A stretch of DNA of 64,000 nt from Skeletonema tropicum (taxonomy: Eukaryota > Bacillariophyta > Thalassiosirophyceae > Thalassiosirales > Thalassiosiraceae), in assembly GCA_037178625.1 (NCBI GenBank), contig CM074135.1:2854001-2918000 (forward strand), read 5' to 3'. The number at the start of each line of letters is the position of its first letter. Position 1 is the stretch's first letter. Shown one piece after another: positions 10,377 to 20,695 of the stretch. The notes below the pieces were generated by a model that was not told the origin of the DNA, made no database searches, and was given only the letters and a program-made list of their open reading frames with translations. The position numbers and the translations under genes were made by a program.

Positions 10377-11161
10377 GATGGTTGGCTGCGTATAGCGTTC
10401 TCTGAGTTCTCGTCGTTACTGCTCTAGAGTTGATGGCTGCCTGCTAGTGATATTATGGTGTGTGTAGAGATAGTATCTCTCCGTTCCCACGACTCTCTTT
10501 CCAGGCCAACGCTTGCACTCAATGATAATTGATCAATAATCACGAAACTGCTCTGCTACACATATAAATGAAGATACACACGCAAATGTATACAGAACTC
10601 AAATTGGACTCTAGCGAGAGGCTATGTATGTTGGTCTCTTGGTGGTTATGTTGATCCCTTTTCAGTGATGGGTACTATCGTTGATTGCACTAGACTGCGT
10701 TCACGCGGTGGCCAACGCTCGTTCCAATAATCACAAATTGGCTCTTCTACACGTGATAAATTATGGGCCTTGTTGGTCACGATGGTAGATGGGTTTATGT
10801 TCGTCTTTATGTTCGCCTTTCTCGTATCATATCGCTCAATTCCGAATATACGTACGTCGGAATTAGTATTGTTCCGTTAGGAACTGACCAGATAGGAATC
10901 TCGGCTCGCATTTCGTTTCCCCTATCGCCCAAATCTACCACATGGGAATGTGACACGAAAACATTCCACATGGGTTGTGAGTTGTGATACACATGACTTT
11001 TTGTTCGGCGATGCCCACAATTTGCTGACATCATTTCTCGCGTTGAAACAAGACGACTTGCCTACTATTTGGCTCTGTATAGCTGGCTGTACCTCACTCA
11101 TTCAATCCATGAAACAATGCTACGCACATCAAGCAAAGAAACAAGCGCACATCATCAATAA
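10377..11161. promoter_or_regulatory. Shared divergent upstream region
   Basis: 785 bp between the divergent genes starting at 10376 (-) and 11162 (+), so both promoters should lie here. A degenerate repeat is seen: CCAACGCT...CAATAATCAC...CTCTxCTACAC occurs near 10506-10563 and again near 10708-10755. CCACATGGG occurs at about 10939 and about 10966 as a close direct repeat. No TATA or operator can be assigned with confidence. Confidence 0.35.
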
Positions 11162-13888
11162 ATGACAGCAGAAAGCGAACGAATCAAAGCCCTCGCCGGG
11201 CTCCTCACCAACGATGATCTCTACAATGATGATCTCTTCTTTTCCGGAAGTGTCAAGCAAAAGCAACAGGTGATTGTATCCAAGTTATCCAAGAGTGCTC
11301 CAATCAAAGACCAGCAGGGGGGTGTTACTACTACTAATTCACATCATCATCAGAGGACAGCAGTGAGCCAAAAAGCTCATTATCATCATGACAACTCTGA
11401 CGATCCACAACAAGGGGTACAATTTGGAGAATCCGCCGATCAATCCATCTTTGTCTCCTCCTCCGTACGTGAACGTGCCGCAGCCATGTCAGGCTTCTTA
11501 ACTAAAAAGAAGGAGGGTCCAACTAGCGGTCAGGCACGTGCCATGGAATGGCGTGGTGTAGGAGGTGGAAACAGCCACAACAACAGCAGTAACAATCACA
11601 ATAACAATAAGAATCACAATGGAGGAATGGAATGCACACCCCAAAAGATTGCTCCAAACTTTGTATCTCAATTTGATCGAGTGGGGGGTGAAAACGATGC
11701 AATTAATGGTAATAGTACACCCACGAATAATAAAAGGAGAATGATGATGAAGAAGAAGAGCAAGCCAAGCTTTTTGTTTCAGTTTGATGATAGTCCACGA
11801 GCAGCAGCAGCAGCTGATGGTGGAAAGGGTACTGCAGGTAATAATAACTTTCAAGAAGAAGAAGAGGAGAAAAATGTTCCAACAAGAGCTCCATTGACTC
11901 CTCGTACGCCAAGAGCTCCATTGACACCACGTACACCATCACGGACTACTGCGAACAATAGCAGCAGTAATAATCTATTGAGTCCACGAACTCCACGTCA
12001 AACTACAACTACTACGCCAAGGGGTAGTAGTAGTAGGCATCGTACCAACATGCTAGCATCCCCTCGTGCAGGGATGATGATGAATTCCAAACCTAATTTT
12101 GAACAACAACAAGACGCTACACCTACAGCTACTCCAGGTGCAGCTACAGCTACTCCAGCTACAGCTGCCGTGGATGAATCCATGGCGGTCGAAGTAGGAA
12201 GTATCACTGAAGAAATTGATGATTGGTTGGGTGGTATGTCTCTTTCTGATTCAGAGGAAGAAGAAGAAGAAGAAGGAGAGAATGAAGATCAGTCGAATGA
12301 TAATCATAGTGAAGAGGAGGAGGATGCTGATTGCGAATCCAATGGTGAAGAAGATGAATTCTTCATGAATGATTTGGATAAGGTCCTTTCCGAGGCGAAT
12401 GGCTTTTTGGAGAATGTGGTGGATAGTGAATCTGAGGAGGAAGAAGAAGAAGAAGAAGAAGAAGAGGAGGAGGAGGAGGAAGTGGAGGAAGAGCAAGAGA
12501 GAGTACACTTTGGATTCAACAATGATGATGACGAAGAAGATGAAACTGATGGAATGAGTGATGAATTAGAAAGTGAATTGGAGAGTGCTCGTCAGCTTGC
12601 AGAGGGATTTACGAAATTTCTTGTCGAGACTGAGGCTGTGAGTAGTCGTAGTAGTAGTAGGAATCTTGAGGAAGAGGAAGAGGAAGGGGAAGTACCTATT
12701 GCATGGGATGGTGTTGAAGAGGAAGAAGAAGAGGAAGAAGAAGAACATGATGTGTCGAGTGCATCTATCGAGGAAAAAGAAGAAGTAGATGATGAAGAAG
12801 AAGACACTGTAGAAGAAGAAGACACTGTAGAAGAAGAGAGTGTGGAAGATAATGTTGGTGATTGGGAAGAATGGACAAGAAACATTGACTTCTTTGCCAA
12901 CTTTGACGTGGAGGAGGATAAAGCAGAGGATGCATCTGATACAGCCGAGCCTGTACAATCACAAGAGGAAATCGCTCCTTCTCGAGTGGGACTCGAGAGG
13001 CCCCGATCAGAGACAAAATCAAATAAACCCAAATTGAGGATTCAAATCAAGGGAGCTCCGGAACTCAAACCTACGAGGAAAGAAAATGATGATGGTGTGT
13101 TCTTCTATGCCTCCCAGCTCTCACCACTTGCACGAGATGACGAACAGCTGTTGGATACTACTCAGCCCGTCATGTCATCACCGGTATCAGTGGAGCCGGA
13201 CACTTCTAAAACTGATACTTCCCCTAAAAAGTTCGAGATTTCGCCTAAAAAGTTTGGTTTCAAGAAGATTGTACACCAAGCATGTCCAGAAAGCGAGGAT
13301 GATGAAAGCGTTGACGAATCTTCAGTTGAAGAGGACATCTCACCATTTCACGCACAATTCGATATGCCTGCTGTGTCGTTGACCAAGTCTAACGAATCCG
13401 AGAAGAAGTCAATCAAGTCACCGCCAAAATTGACCATTTACATCAAAGGAGCACCACAGTTCCAACCTCAGCAGGCTGAAGAAGAAGATGCCTTTTACTT
13501 TTCACAGCCCTCACCACTAGTTGGGGACGATAAAGGCTTGCTCACTTCCAACTTTTCGACCTCACCATTGGCATTTGAGCAGAAAAAGGAGAAGACCTTG
13601 ACAAGCTCTACGAAGAAGCATTTCAAGAACTTTGTTAGCAAAACAATTCCAGCGAAAGGAAATACCAAGTTTGATCTGGACAACTATGGCAATGATTTAT
13701 TCAGCAACCAATCTGGAAATGCCTTCTTCAATGATAACTTCTTCTCTGCTGCACCGGGATCCCCGGTACGTCAAGCGAAGGATGCAAAGAAAGAAGGCGG
13801 TAGCACAAAGAAGAAAATTCTTGGTCTGCTGTCTGGAAAGAAGAAGAAGAAGAAGCAGAATAGGGGTTTGTACATGCTTGATGATTGA
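11162..13888 (+). CDS. Acidic, repeat-rich hypothetical protein
   Basis: 908-aa single-exon protein, mostly disordered. It opens with a possible helix (ERIKALAGLLTNDDLYNDDLFF). At about residue 105 is ERAAAMSGFLTKKKEG. Residues about 240-290 hold repeated (A)PLTPRTP motifs that would suit proline-directed kinases. Residues about 350-580 are dominated by poly-Glu/Asp. The C-terminal third contains two copies of one module: PKLRIQIKGAPELKP...FFYASQLSPLARDDEQLL, then PKLTIYIKGAPQFQP...FYFSQPSPLVGDDKGLL. It ends in a Lys-rich tail (GKKKKKKQNRG). No enzyme domain is seen; a nuclear or chromatin-associated role would be a guess. Confidence 0.6.
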   Translation: MTAESERIKALAGLLTNDDLYNDDLFFSGSVKQKQQVIVSKLSKSAPIKDQQGGVTTTNSHHHQRTAVSQKAHYHHDNSDDPQQGVQFGESADQSIFVSSSVRERAAAMSGFLTKKKEGPTSGQARAMEWRGVGGGNSHNNSSNNHNNNKNHNGGMECTPQKIAPNFVSQFDRVGGENDAINGNSTPTNNKRRMMMKKKSKPSFLFQFDDSPRAAAAADGGKGTAGNNNFQEEEEEKNVPTRAPLTPRTPRAPLTPRTPSRTTANNSSSNNLLSPRTPRQTTTTTPRGSSSRHRTNMLASPRAGMMMNSKPNFEQQQDATPTATPGAATATPATAAVDESMAVEVGSITEEIDDWLGGMSLSDSEEEEEEEGENEDQSNDNHSEEEEDADCESNGEEDEFFMNDLDKVLSEANGFLENVVDSESEEEEEEEEEEEEEEEEVEEEQERVHFGFNNDDDEEDETDGMSDELESELESARQLAEGFTKFLVETEAVSSRSSSRNLEEEEEEGEVPIAWDGVEEEEEEEEEEHDVSSASIEEKEEVDDEEEDTVEEEDTVEEESVEDNVGDWEEWTRNIDFFANFDVEEDKAEDASDTAEPVQSQEEIAPSRVGLERPRSETKSNKPKLRIQIKGAPELKPTRKENDDGVFFYASQLSPLARDDEQLLDTTQPVMSSPVSVEPDTSKTDTSPKKFEISPKKFGFKKIVHQACPESEDDESVDESSVEEDISPFHAQFDMPAVSLTKSNESEKKSIKSPPKLTIYIKGAPQFQPQQAEEEDAFYFSQPSPLVGDDKGLLTSNFSTSPLAFEQKKEKTLTSSTKKHFKNFVSKTIPAKGNTKFDLDNYGNDLFSNQSGNAFFNDNFFSAAPGSPVRQAKDAKKEGGSTKKKILGLLSGKKKKKKQNRGLYMLDD

Positions 13889-14117
13889 GAGAATAAGCGA
13901 GCTTTAGTAGACGGGAAGATTAATATGTAGATAACGTGCAATAATCTTGTTTGTGACAATTCATTCCATTTTACGCATTGGAAGCTCAGTTCAGTAGACA
14001 TATCATAGCATTATAATCTTATTCAGAGCATTAGGGTGACAAGATGCAACAACGATAACGATGCCTTTTAGCATCCAGACGCAATTATTGTACACGAAGC
14101 ATGAGTGAATGAAAGTA

Positions 14118-15431
14118 TCAAGCTCGACGTCTTTTACTGCTGCGAGGCTCACTCCCAATATGAGAACCATCTGCTTCTTCAATTGCTTCAATTTCAGCTT
14201 CTATTGTCTCCACCTTGGTTCTATGCTCAGCAATGAATGTCCTATACTCAGCTATTGCAGCTTCGTGGTGTGCCTTTTGTTGTAGTAGACATTGCTTCCT
14301 GTTTACAGAGGAGATTACACCCGCTATCGATGATTTCAATGCAACATAAAGCTCTCCCTGACCATGATGTCGGCCTACCAAGGCAATCACTTCGGGTAAG
14401 TGAAGAGGGTTAATCTCGCTGTAAAACGATTGACTTACTCCCTGCAGTTCCGCCAACTCCGCTCTTGTACTGCTGTTCAGCTGCGTATTTAACACCTTTG
14501 CCCTAGCAGCAGCTGCTGGGTTGCCGCTGCCTTCTTCTCGGTTGATCTGCGTAGCCATATTGAGATGTTTCAGAATATATATGTCCGTAATTCTAACCAA
14601 TAAGTCCACATAGAGATACCTCAAGGTATGGTTGGATTGCATTGTTGCTTTGATGCTAGAGATGTTATTCACAAGCTTCAACAACAAGGACTGTCCTTTT
14701 TTTGATATACCATTATTCCTATCAAGATTCAACCAATTCAATGATGTGTTCTTTTGCAGGGCGTCAACTAGAATGCCCACTCCTTCATCGTCGATTTTAC
14801 TGTTAGCGAGATATAGATGAGTTAGCGTGGAATCTCCCCCCCGAAGCAATTTTGCTAATTCACGACATCCATCAGCATTGATGTTGTTGCCATCTAAACT
14901 TAACCTCTTCAAATGCTTGGGAATAAGCTCCCTGTCAATCTCAATCGATTCAATTCCGCAGCCACAGCAACGTAGCCCTTCAATTGGGCTCTCACGTAAT
15001 GCTCTCAGCAGCATATTGAATCCTTCTGATCGCACATTGTTTCTATCGAGGTCCAAATACATGAGACTCTTTGCCCTCTGAAAAAATGGCACCATGCTCC
15101 GCACTCCAACTGCGCTTAATCCATTATCGTGCAAAGCCATTCTTCCGATTGAGTTACTCCCTGTCAATCCTCGGAAGAGCAGAGACATCTTGTGATCATT
15201 GAGGGCAGCATCGTAAAGATCTACAGTTGTCAAGTGGGTGTTGTTGGATATATCACGCCCAAGCCGCTCCCATTCTTCGTCTGTGAAATTATCGATGTAA
15301 CCCCCGCCGCATTCGCCTAATGTAATCGTATTAGGATCATTTACGCTGATCCCCCGCAAGGCAGCTTTGAACTCCTCTTCCGAATCGACCGAACTGTCAT
15401 CCTCTTCCGATGGAAATGAATCGTCATCCAT
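14118..15431 (-). CDS. LRR (RNI-type) protein, paralogue 1
   Basis: 437-aa protein, the best-preserved member of a five-copy tandem family. It has an acidic Ser/Asp/Glu N-terminus, a DEEWERLGRDISNNTHLTTV entry motif, and about seven leucine-rich repeats of ribonuclease-inhibitor style (NxLSAVGVRSMVPFFQ, LDLDRNNVRSEGFNMLLRAL, LSLDGNNINADGCRELAKLL, LYLANSKIDDEGVGILVDAL). A conserved LPEVIALVGRHHGQGELYVA module follows, then heptad repeats (IAEYRTF, IAEHRTK) likely to form a coiled coil, and a basic SSKRRRA tail that could act in nuclear targeting. LRRs of this type mediate protein binding; the partner is unknown. GAGTGCCGTA repeats lie about 276 bp upstream. Confidence 0.8.
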   Translation of the reverse strand: MDDDSFPSEEDDSSVDSEEEFKAALRGISVNDPNTITLGECGGGYIDNFTDEEWERLGRDISNNTHLTTVDLYDAALNDHKMSLLFRGLTGSNSIGRMALHDNGLSAVGVRSMVPFFQRAKSLMYLDLDRNNVRSEGFNMLLRALRESPIEGLRCCGCGIESIEIDRELIPKHLKRLSLDGNNINADGCRELAKLLRGGDSTLTHLYLANSKIDDEGVGILVDALQKNTSLNWLNLDRNNGISKKGQSLLLKLVNNISSIKATMQSNHTLRYLYVDLLVRITDIYILKHLNMATQINREEGSGNPAAAARAKVLNTQLNSSTRAELAELQGVSQSFYSEINPLHLPEVIALVGRHHGQGELYVALKSSIAGVISSVNRKQCLLQQKAHHEAAIAEYRTFIAEHRTKVETIEAEIEAIEEADGSHIGSEPRSSKRRRA

Positions 15432-15706
15432 TTTTCGTGTTAGCTTGTTGAAAACCCGGTCAAGTTAGAAAGCTTCTCTACAGCGTCCCGACAGCAATAG
15501 ATAAATGATCCGTGCCTTCGGGCTTAGGGACAAGTAAAGTAATAGGTTGTTGATCGGTTGCGGTTGTTGTTGCTATTTGCTCTTGCGTTGACCGTTGACC
15601 GTTGCTTGACTGGGGACGGGCGGCGGGCGGGGCCCGACGACGGGGCGGGGGCGGGGCGGGAAAGCCAGCCGGCCGGCCAGCGCACGCAAAGCCGGTTCAA
15701 GCAGGT

Positions 15707-15740
15707 GAGTGCCGTATCGAGTGCCGTATCGAGTGCCGTA
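15707..15740 (-). promoter_or_regulatory. GAGTGCCGTA triple repeat upstream of LRR paralogue 1
   Basis: Three exact GAGTGCCGTA copies start at 15707, 15719 and 15731 (12-bp spacing). In the gene's direction they read TACGGCACTC. The same word, in pairs about 21 bp apart, lies 210-450 bp upstream of three other LRR paralogues. It may be a promoter element, or simply conserved flank of the duplicated unit. Confidence 0.4.
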
Positions 15741-16884
15741 CCACTCACACTCACAATATGCAGCGCCACGGGACAATGATGCAGCGAATGTCGAAGCTGT
15801 TAACATGTCATTTGCTGATGTGATGCAACTACATATCAGCCATGAAGCTTGACGCCTTTTCTTGCGAGTCAGACTATTATGTGCTCACAGCTTTTGCCGG
15901 TTGGCTTTGGCTAGCTACTTCTACTGCTTTTGAGATCATTCTCTCTCGAATCGCTAGAGCTAGAGCTTATAGTCATAACCAAAGCTTCGTAATGCTTTGT
16001 AAAAAACAACCTCGAAAGTATTAGGATAGATATAGATCTTGTAGCGTGCTTGGAAAGTTTCCGGTACATAATCATTTCATTATACACCTTATTAACATTG
16101 AGGTCCTGGCACAACTGCGATATACTTCTCTGGATCTGACGCAACCGACGCCAGTGGAATGATCGACAAATTTTCAAGTCTTCTGTTGCTATGAGTTTTG
16201 CTTCCAATCTACAAAAGTCCCGTATACACCTTCGAGCATCCAAACGCAATTATTGTATGAAGCGTGAGTGAAAGTTATCAAGCTCGACGTCGTCTGCAGC
16301 AGATGCTGGCTTCTTTGAGTGAAGAGATGCTCATTTATTCGCAATGCAAAAGAACAAGTACTGCTTCAATCCAGCTTGCCCGAGAGAGAGTTCTTGAATA
16401 CCATGCTAAACTAAATCATGTCACTTCTTTTCATTCTTTGTTTATTTGCCATGAACAACAAGACGAGTCAAGTTCAGCACTTGACGCGTAAGCGGAGCAA
16501 GAACTCTCTCTACGTCGTCTTTTAGAAAGTGATGACATCAATCTGTCTGCAGCTTTCTTCATAACACACAAATATAGCGTCATAAACGCATGTGAGAGAT
16601 CAATAGCACTGAGCGAAGGCAGAATCCCGGATGGCTAGGTGTTAGAATGCATAGAAGTTGTCGAGATGCCATGAAGTGTGTAGTCATACTTAGTTGCAAA
16701 TAGTGTTACAAATTAAGCATCCAGAGCAAGGTGGACATTGAGGTTGCAACAATTTACCACCAAGATGAGCTGGAAGACTCGGATGCATGCTCAACTGAAC
16801 CCATCCAATTTGAGATTGAAGAGGTGGCATCAATGAATCATATTCAATGTCTTCCGCTGCCGCTGCGAGAATCCCTCCTTATAT
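15741..16884. other. Spacer with LRR 3'-end relic
   Basis: No intact gene. The segment 16225-16310 resembles the 3' flank and end of the LRR genes (CAAACGCAATTATTGTA...GTTATCAAGCTCGACGTC), then diverges. A second similar junction, GATGTGATGCAACTA...AAGCTTGACGCC, is at about 15820-15865. These look like relic ends of further LRR copies. A plus-strand frame of 75 codons from 16264 has no recognised content. Confidence 0.4.
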
Positions 16885-18138
16885 CTACAAGGCCCTCTCC
16901 ATCTTCTCAATTGCTGCAATTTCAGCGTCTATGGCATCTATTTTGGCACTATAATACACCCTTTGCTGTAGTAGACACCCTTTCCTGTTCACTGTCGATA
17001 TCACTCCTGCTATAGATAATTTCAACGCCATGTACAGCTCGCTCTGTCCATGATATTGACCTACTAATGCAAGTACCTCTGGGAGGTGAAGAGGGTTGAT
17101 CTCGCTGTACATAGATTGACTTACTCCCTGCAGTTCCGCCAACTCTGCTCTACTAACGCTACGCAACTGGGTGTCAATGATCTTCATCCTGCCAGCTGCT
17201 TCTGAGTTGCCTTCATCTTCGTTGATCCCGACTGCTTGATCAATATGCCTTTGAATGTGTTCGTATCCATCCGATAAGTTCACATAGAGACACCTCAATG
17301 TGTGGTTCGATTGCAGTGTTGCTTTGATGCTTGATACATCGTTCACCAGCTTCAGCAACATTATTTGTCCTTGGTTCGATATTTTGATATTCCCTTGCAA
17401 ATGCAAAGTTTTCAGTGTTGTATTGCTTCGCAGGGAATCGACCAAATTATCAACACCTTTGTCGTCAATCCTGTTGCGATCCAGATATAGATGAGTTAGC
17501 GTGGAATCTGCCCCCTGGAGCAATTTGGCTAATTCACGACATCCGTCAGAATTGATGTTGTTGCAATTCAAATGTAGATATTTCAAACGCTTGGGAATAC
17601 GCGTGCTGTCCATTTCAATCGATTCGATGCCACAATTATCGCAATGCAACTCTTTAATTGGGCTTTTTCGTAATGCCCTAAGCAGCATATTAAATCCTTC
17701 TGATTGTAAATTACTATTATCGAGATCCAAATGCATGAGATTGTTTGCATTCTGTAAAAATGGCACCATGCTCCGCACTCCTACCACGCTGAAGACATTA
17801 TCGAAGAGCCATAATTTTTCTATTGAACTGCTCCTCGTCAATCCCCGGAAGAGCAGAGATATCTTGTGATCGTTGAGGACGCCGCTATCAATAGTAACGT
17901 TTGTCAAGTGGGTGTTGTTTGATATATCAAGACCAAGCCGCTCCCAATCCTCGTCTGCCATATTGTCAATATAATTACTTCCGCCGGCCATGTCTAACAC
18001 CGTTGTTTCTGCATTATTTTCCCTGATCCCCTGCCAGGTAGCTTTGAAATCCTCCTCTTCTGAATCAACCGAATCGTCATCTTCCGATGAGCCCTCTTCC
18101 TCTTCGCTGTGAAAAGAAATGTCGTCTTCGTTTTCCAT
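16885..18138 (-). CDS. LRR (RNI-type) protein, paralogue 2
   Basis: 417-aa protein colinear with paralogue 1: acidic N-terminus, DEDWERLGLDISNNTHLTNV, successive LRRs (VFSVVGVRSMVPFLQN, LDLDNSNLQSEGFNMLLRAL, LHLNCNNINSDGCRELAKLL, LYLDRNRIDDKGVDNLVDSL) and the LPEVLALVGQYHGQSELYMA module. Its C-terminus is shorter. The IAEHR heptads are absent and the protein stops after AAIEKMERAL, so it lacks the basic KRRRA tail of paralogues 1 and 4. The upstream sequence up to about 18405 is homologous to that of paralogue 5, after which an unrelated inverted-repeat element is present. Confidence 0.8.
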   Translation of the reverse strand: MENEDDISFHSEEEEGSSEDDDSVDSEEEDFKATWQGIRENNAETTVLDMAGGSNYIDNMADEDWERLGLDISNNTHLTNVTIDSGVLNDHKISLLFRGLTRSSSIEKLWLFDNVFSVVGVRSMVPFLQNANNLMHLDLDNSNLQSEGFNMLLRALRKSPIKELHCDNCGIESIEMDSTRIPKRLKYLHLNCNNINSDGCRELAKLLQGADSTLTHLYLDRNRIDDKGVDNLVDSLRSNTTLKTLHLQGNIKISNQGQIMLLKLVNDVSSIKATLQSNHTLRCLYVNLSDGYEHIQRHIDQAVGINEDEGNSEAAGRMKIIDTQLRSVSRAELAELQGVSQSMYSEINPLHLPEVLALVGQYHGQSELYMALKLSIAGVISTVNRKGCLLQQRVYYSAKIDAIDAEIAAIEKMERAL

Positions 18139-18411
18139 CTTTCATATGCTGCTTGTCAATAAAACCCCGTCACGTTGGAAGCTGCCGCTCTCTCCTCCCT
18201 CTCTCAATCTCTCTGTCTGAGAGACAATCAAAAGCCACAGTGGCTGACAGTTGACAGTAGTTGTTACAATAGTTGTTGACAGTGTAAAGAATGCATGTGC
18301 AGTGTCGTGTGTTTGTGTGTGGGGCTTTTGGTTATTTCTGTGCTACGGTAAACTACTATCACTGGTATTGTAAACAAGAAAAGCATCTGTGGAAGGCTGA
18401 GAAGACTCTCT

Positions 18412-19125
18412 GGGAGCGCGGGAAAGGGGGCTCCCCGAAATTTCTGCTTTAGACATCATCCGGTACTCAAGCGAGAATGTCATAATATCAAGTAGTCCCA
18501 TATAAAAATCTCAACGCATATCGCCAATTGTTATGCCGGCCGGCGTAAACGTTATGCCGGCCGGCGTAACGGGCGTAAACCGGAGTAACGATTATGCCGC
18601 CCGGCATGAACCGGCATATCGATATGCCACCCGGCATATCGAGTTACACGTGTCTGCAGCCAACACTTTCATTGTTGAACACTTCCTACGAAGCGCTCTC
18701 ATTTCATCGACGACAGCACAACGACAATGGCACTCAATCAATCATCAATGGAAAAGAAAGCATTTTTCTGTTTGATTTCACCGCATACGCAAAGAGATCA
18801 ATCCACATGTAATCTTCATGATAATTTAGTTTTTAGTTATTGTAGGGCGTGGGCGTGTGTTGACAGGAAACAGGAAGGAAGGTGTTACAAATTACGCCGC
18901 CCGGCACATCGATGTGCCGGTCGGCCCGACCCGGCGTAAAGCATATGCCGGGCGGCATGAACCGGCGTAACCGGCTTAACGGTTATGCCGGGCGGCACAT
19001 CAAAATTTTTGGCGATGCGTGCGTTGGATTTTTTAACAGGACTACTTTATATCAGGTACGGCACTGCTTATCTTGTGAGAGATCCTGTATGAAAATGGGG
19101 ATGTAGCCCCCTTTCCCGCTCTCCC
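18412..19125. mobile_element. Candidate inverted-repeat element with GCCGGC palindrome arrays
   Basis: About 714 bp. The left end GGGAGCGCGGGAAAGGGGGC (18412) is matched in inverted orientation by the right end, where AGCCCCCTTTCCCGCTCTCCC ends at 19125, with one mismatch in the first 20 bp. Inside, two blocks (18533-18645 and 18890-19005) consist of TTATGCCGGCCGGCGTAA-like palindromes in direct and inverted order. A nested inverted match, CGCAT(AT)CGCCAA against TTGGCGATGCG, is also present. It lies just where homology between the LRR2 and LRR5 upstream regions ends. No clear target duplication is seen and no coding sequence, so the superfamily is unknown. Confidence 0.5.
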
Positions 19126-20285
19126 TCTGAAGTTGACTGAGCGAGAACTGCTTACTTCATTCTTCTTGTTTGCAGAACAGATAGGAGTGGTGGTGCATTT
19201 TTTATTTGGTCAAGTAAGCACTTGACACATTTCTCTTGACTATGCTTACTTCTTAACAATTTTCTCGTAAGGAAAGGGCTGTTATGCCAATCCGCCATCT
19301 GATCCATCTTCACATTCTGATTCTGAGATTCTTCAATAGAAAAACCAAGATCATATATGCCTTGTAGGCAACCCAACAAGAGACTTACTTGCCCCGTAAT
19401 CCGATGTATCATATTTGCTCGGTCTTGTTCTGAAAGAGAAATTCCCAAAAACACGGGGCCGTCCTTTGAAAAGTCAACATCAAAGCAACACGCAGTCACA
19501 TTGATGTCATAATTTCTTGTGGACTTAAGTTGCTGCGGGCTATGGACCTCAGCTCATTTCGTTATCACAGGAGGCTTGACTTGCTGAATACTTAGTCAGG
19601 ATCATTTCTTCATGCAAATGTAACTCAAGCAGCTTGATACTTCCAATTTAGACCGCAACTAACAACATAACTTCGGCTTTCGTTTATGACATCAGCTTCG
19701 CATCTGTCTAGCTCTCCAGCTTTGCTGCATGATATTCCTTTGCCTTGCTGCAATCCGCATCGTCACTCATCATCCTCCCATCCTCCGCTGCTACTACTAG
19801 ACATTACACAATCACCGTATCATTCTCAATTCGCCATCCGGTTCTTTCGAATCAGGGAGAGAGAGGAGTGAATGGACAACGTGGGATATTTTTTAATCCA
19901 AATATCATCGTAATAACAGAAGAAGCTGTAAAAGCTAGCGGCAAGTTAGCAGCCTACAGATCTGGGCTGCTATACTTGAGCGTAAGAGGAAGAGATTGTG
20001 CTGAAAAGAGCATAACTTAAAGACGAAGAATATTATCCAAGTCGATCTATTGTTAAGGAGGTGATGTGCAGCAGAAGTCGGGTAGAAGATATGCTAGTGA
20101 AAATGATGCGAGATCTCAATATTGATATTGCAGCAAATATTGAAGGAGTGGAATGGTCGTCAATTTATCAAGCTCTTTGTCTTTTGTTGCTTCGAGTTTA
20201 CTTCCAATGTCCACTACAACATCCCTATCTTCATTTAAACCTCTTTTGAGACGCGATACTGCAACTACGGTGGATAAGATACAAG
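19126..20285. other. Spacer downstream of LRR paralogue 3
   Basis: No recognised gene. A minus frame at 19152-19499 (115 codons, starting TACCFDVDFSKDG) has ordinary composition but no recognised family; it could be a small gene or exon. The stretch 20058-20230 (GTGATGTGCAGCAG...GAAGGAGTGGAATGGTC) is homologous to sequence at 31970-32110 downstream of LRR4 and near 34580, so it belongs to the duplicated LRR unit. Confidence 0.35.
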
Positions 20286-20465
20286 TCATGAAGCCCGAAG
20301 CCGTTTACTCCTGCGAGGCTCACATCTAATATGAGAACCATCTGCTTCTTCAATTGTGGCAATTTCGGCTTCGATTGACTCCACTCTTGTTTTATGCTGA
20401 GCGATTATGGCCCTATGCTGAGCTATAATGGCATTTTGCTGAGCTATAATGGCCCATTGCTCCAC

Positions 20466-20482
20466 AATATCAGCTTCGTGTT
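20466..20482. repeat. 17-bp target-site duplication, 3' side of LINE 1
   Basis: AATATCAGCTTCGTGTT, identical to 30042-30058. In both places it is part of the LRR3 heptad-coding region, so joining the two flanks through one copy restores the LRR3 reading frame. This is the target-site duplication left by insertion. Confidence 0.9.
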
Positions 20483-20594
20483 AAATAAATAAATACAAAG
20501 TTAATCAGATTAGATATCTATGATACTAAAAGGGACCTGCTTCGGTACAACTGTACGGTCTTTTCTATTGCCGAATGGCTTTCCAGACAGCAAG

Positions 20595-20627
20595 ACGGGA
20601 AACTTCCCGTAGGAGTCAAGGACTCCT
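20595..20627 (-). promoter_or_regulatory. Paired hairpins in LINE 1 3' UTR
   Basis: Two abutting perfect stem-loops: ACGGGAAACTTCCCGT (20595-20610) and AGGAGTCAAGGACTCCT (20611-20627). A smaller ACGC...GCGT hairpin follows at 20632-20643. They lie between the ORF2 stop and the tail. In some LINEs such 3' structures are recognised by the element's own reverse transcriptase; that role here is inferred. Confidence 0.6.
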
Positions 20628-20695
20628 CTTAAACGCCGAAGCGTCTGTAACCAGGTGAGAGTGCTCCTGCGACACATAGTTTGGACTCAATTCTT

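Noticed and set aside
12251..12522. Minus-strand frames of poly-Ser/Leu/Phe
   Set aside because: They are reverse-strand shadows of the poly-Glu tract of the 11162 gene.
14632..15081. Plus-strand frames inside the LRR genes (also 17300-17869, 30666-30851, 35371-35697)
   Set aside because: They recur in the same place opposite each LRR paralogue, because the paralogues are homologous; no independent coding evidence.
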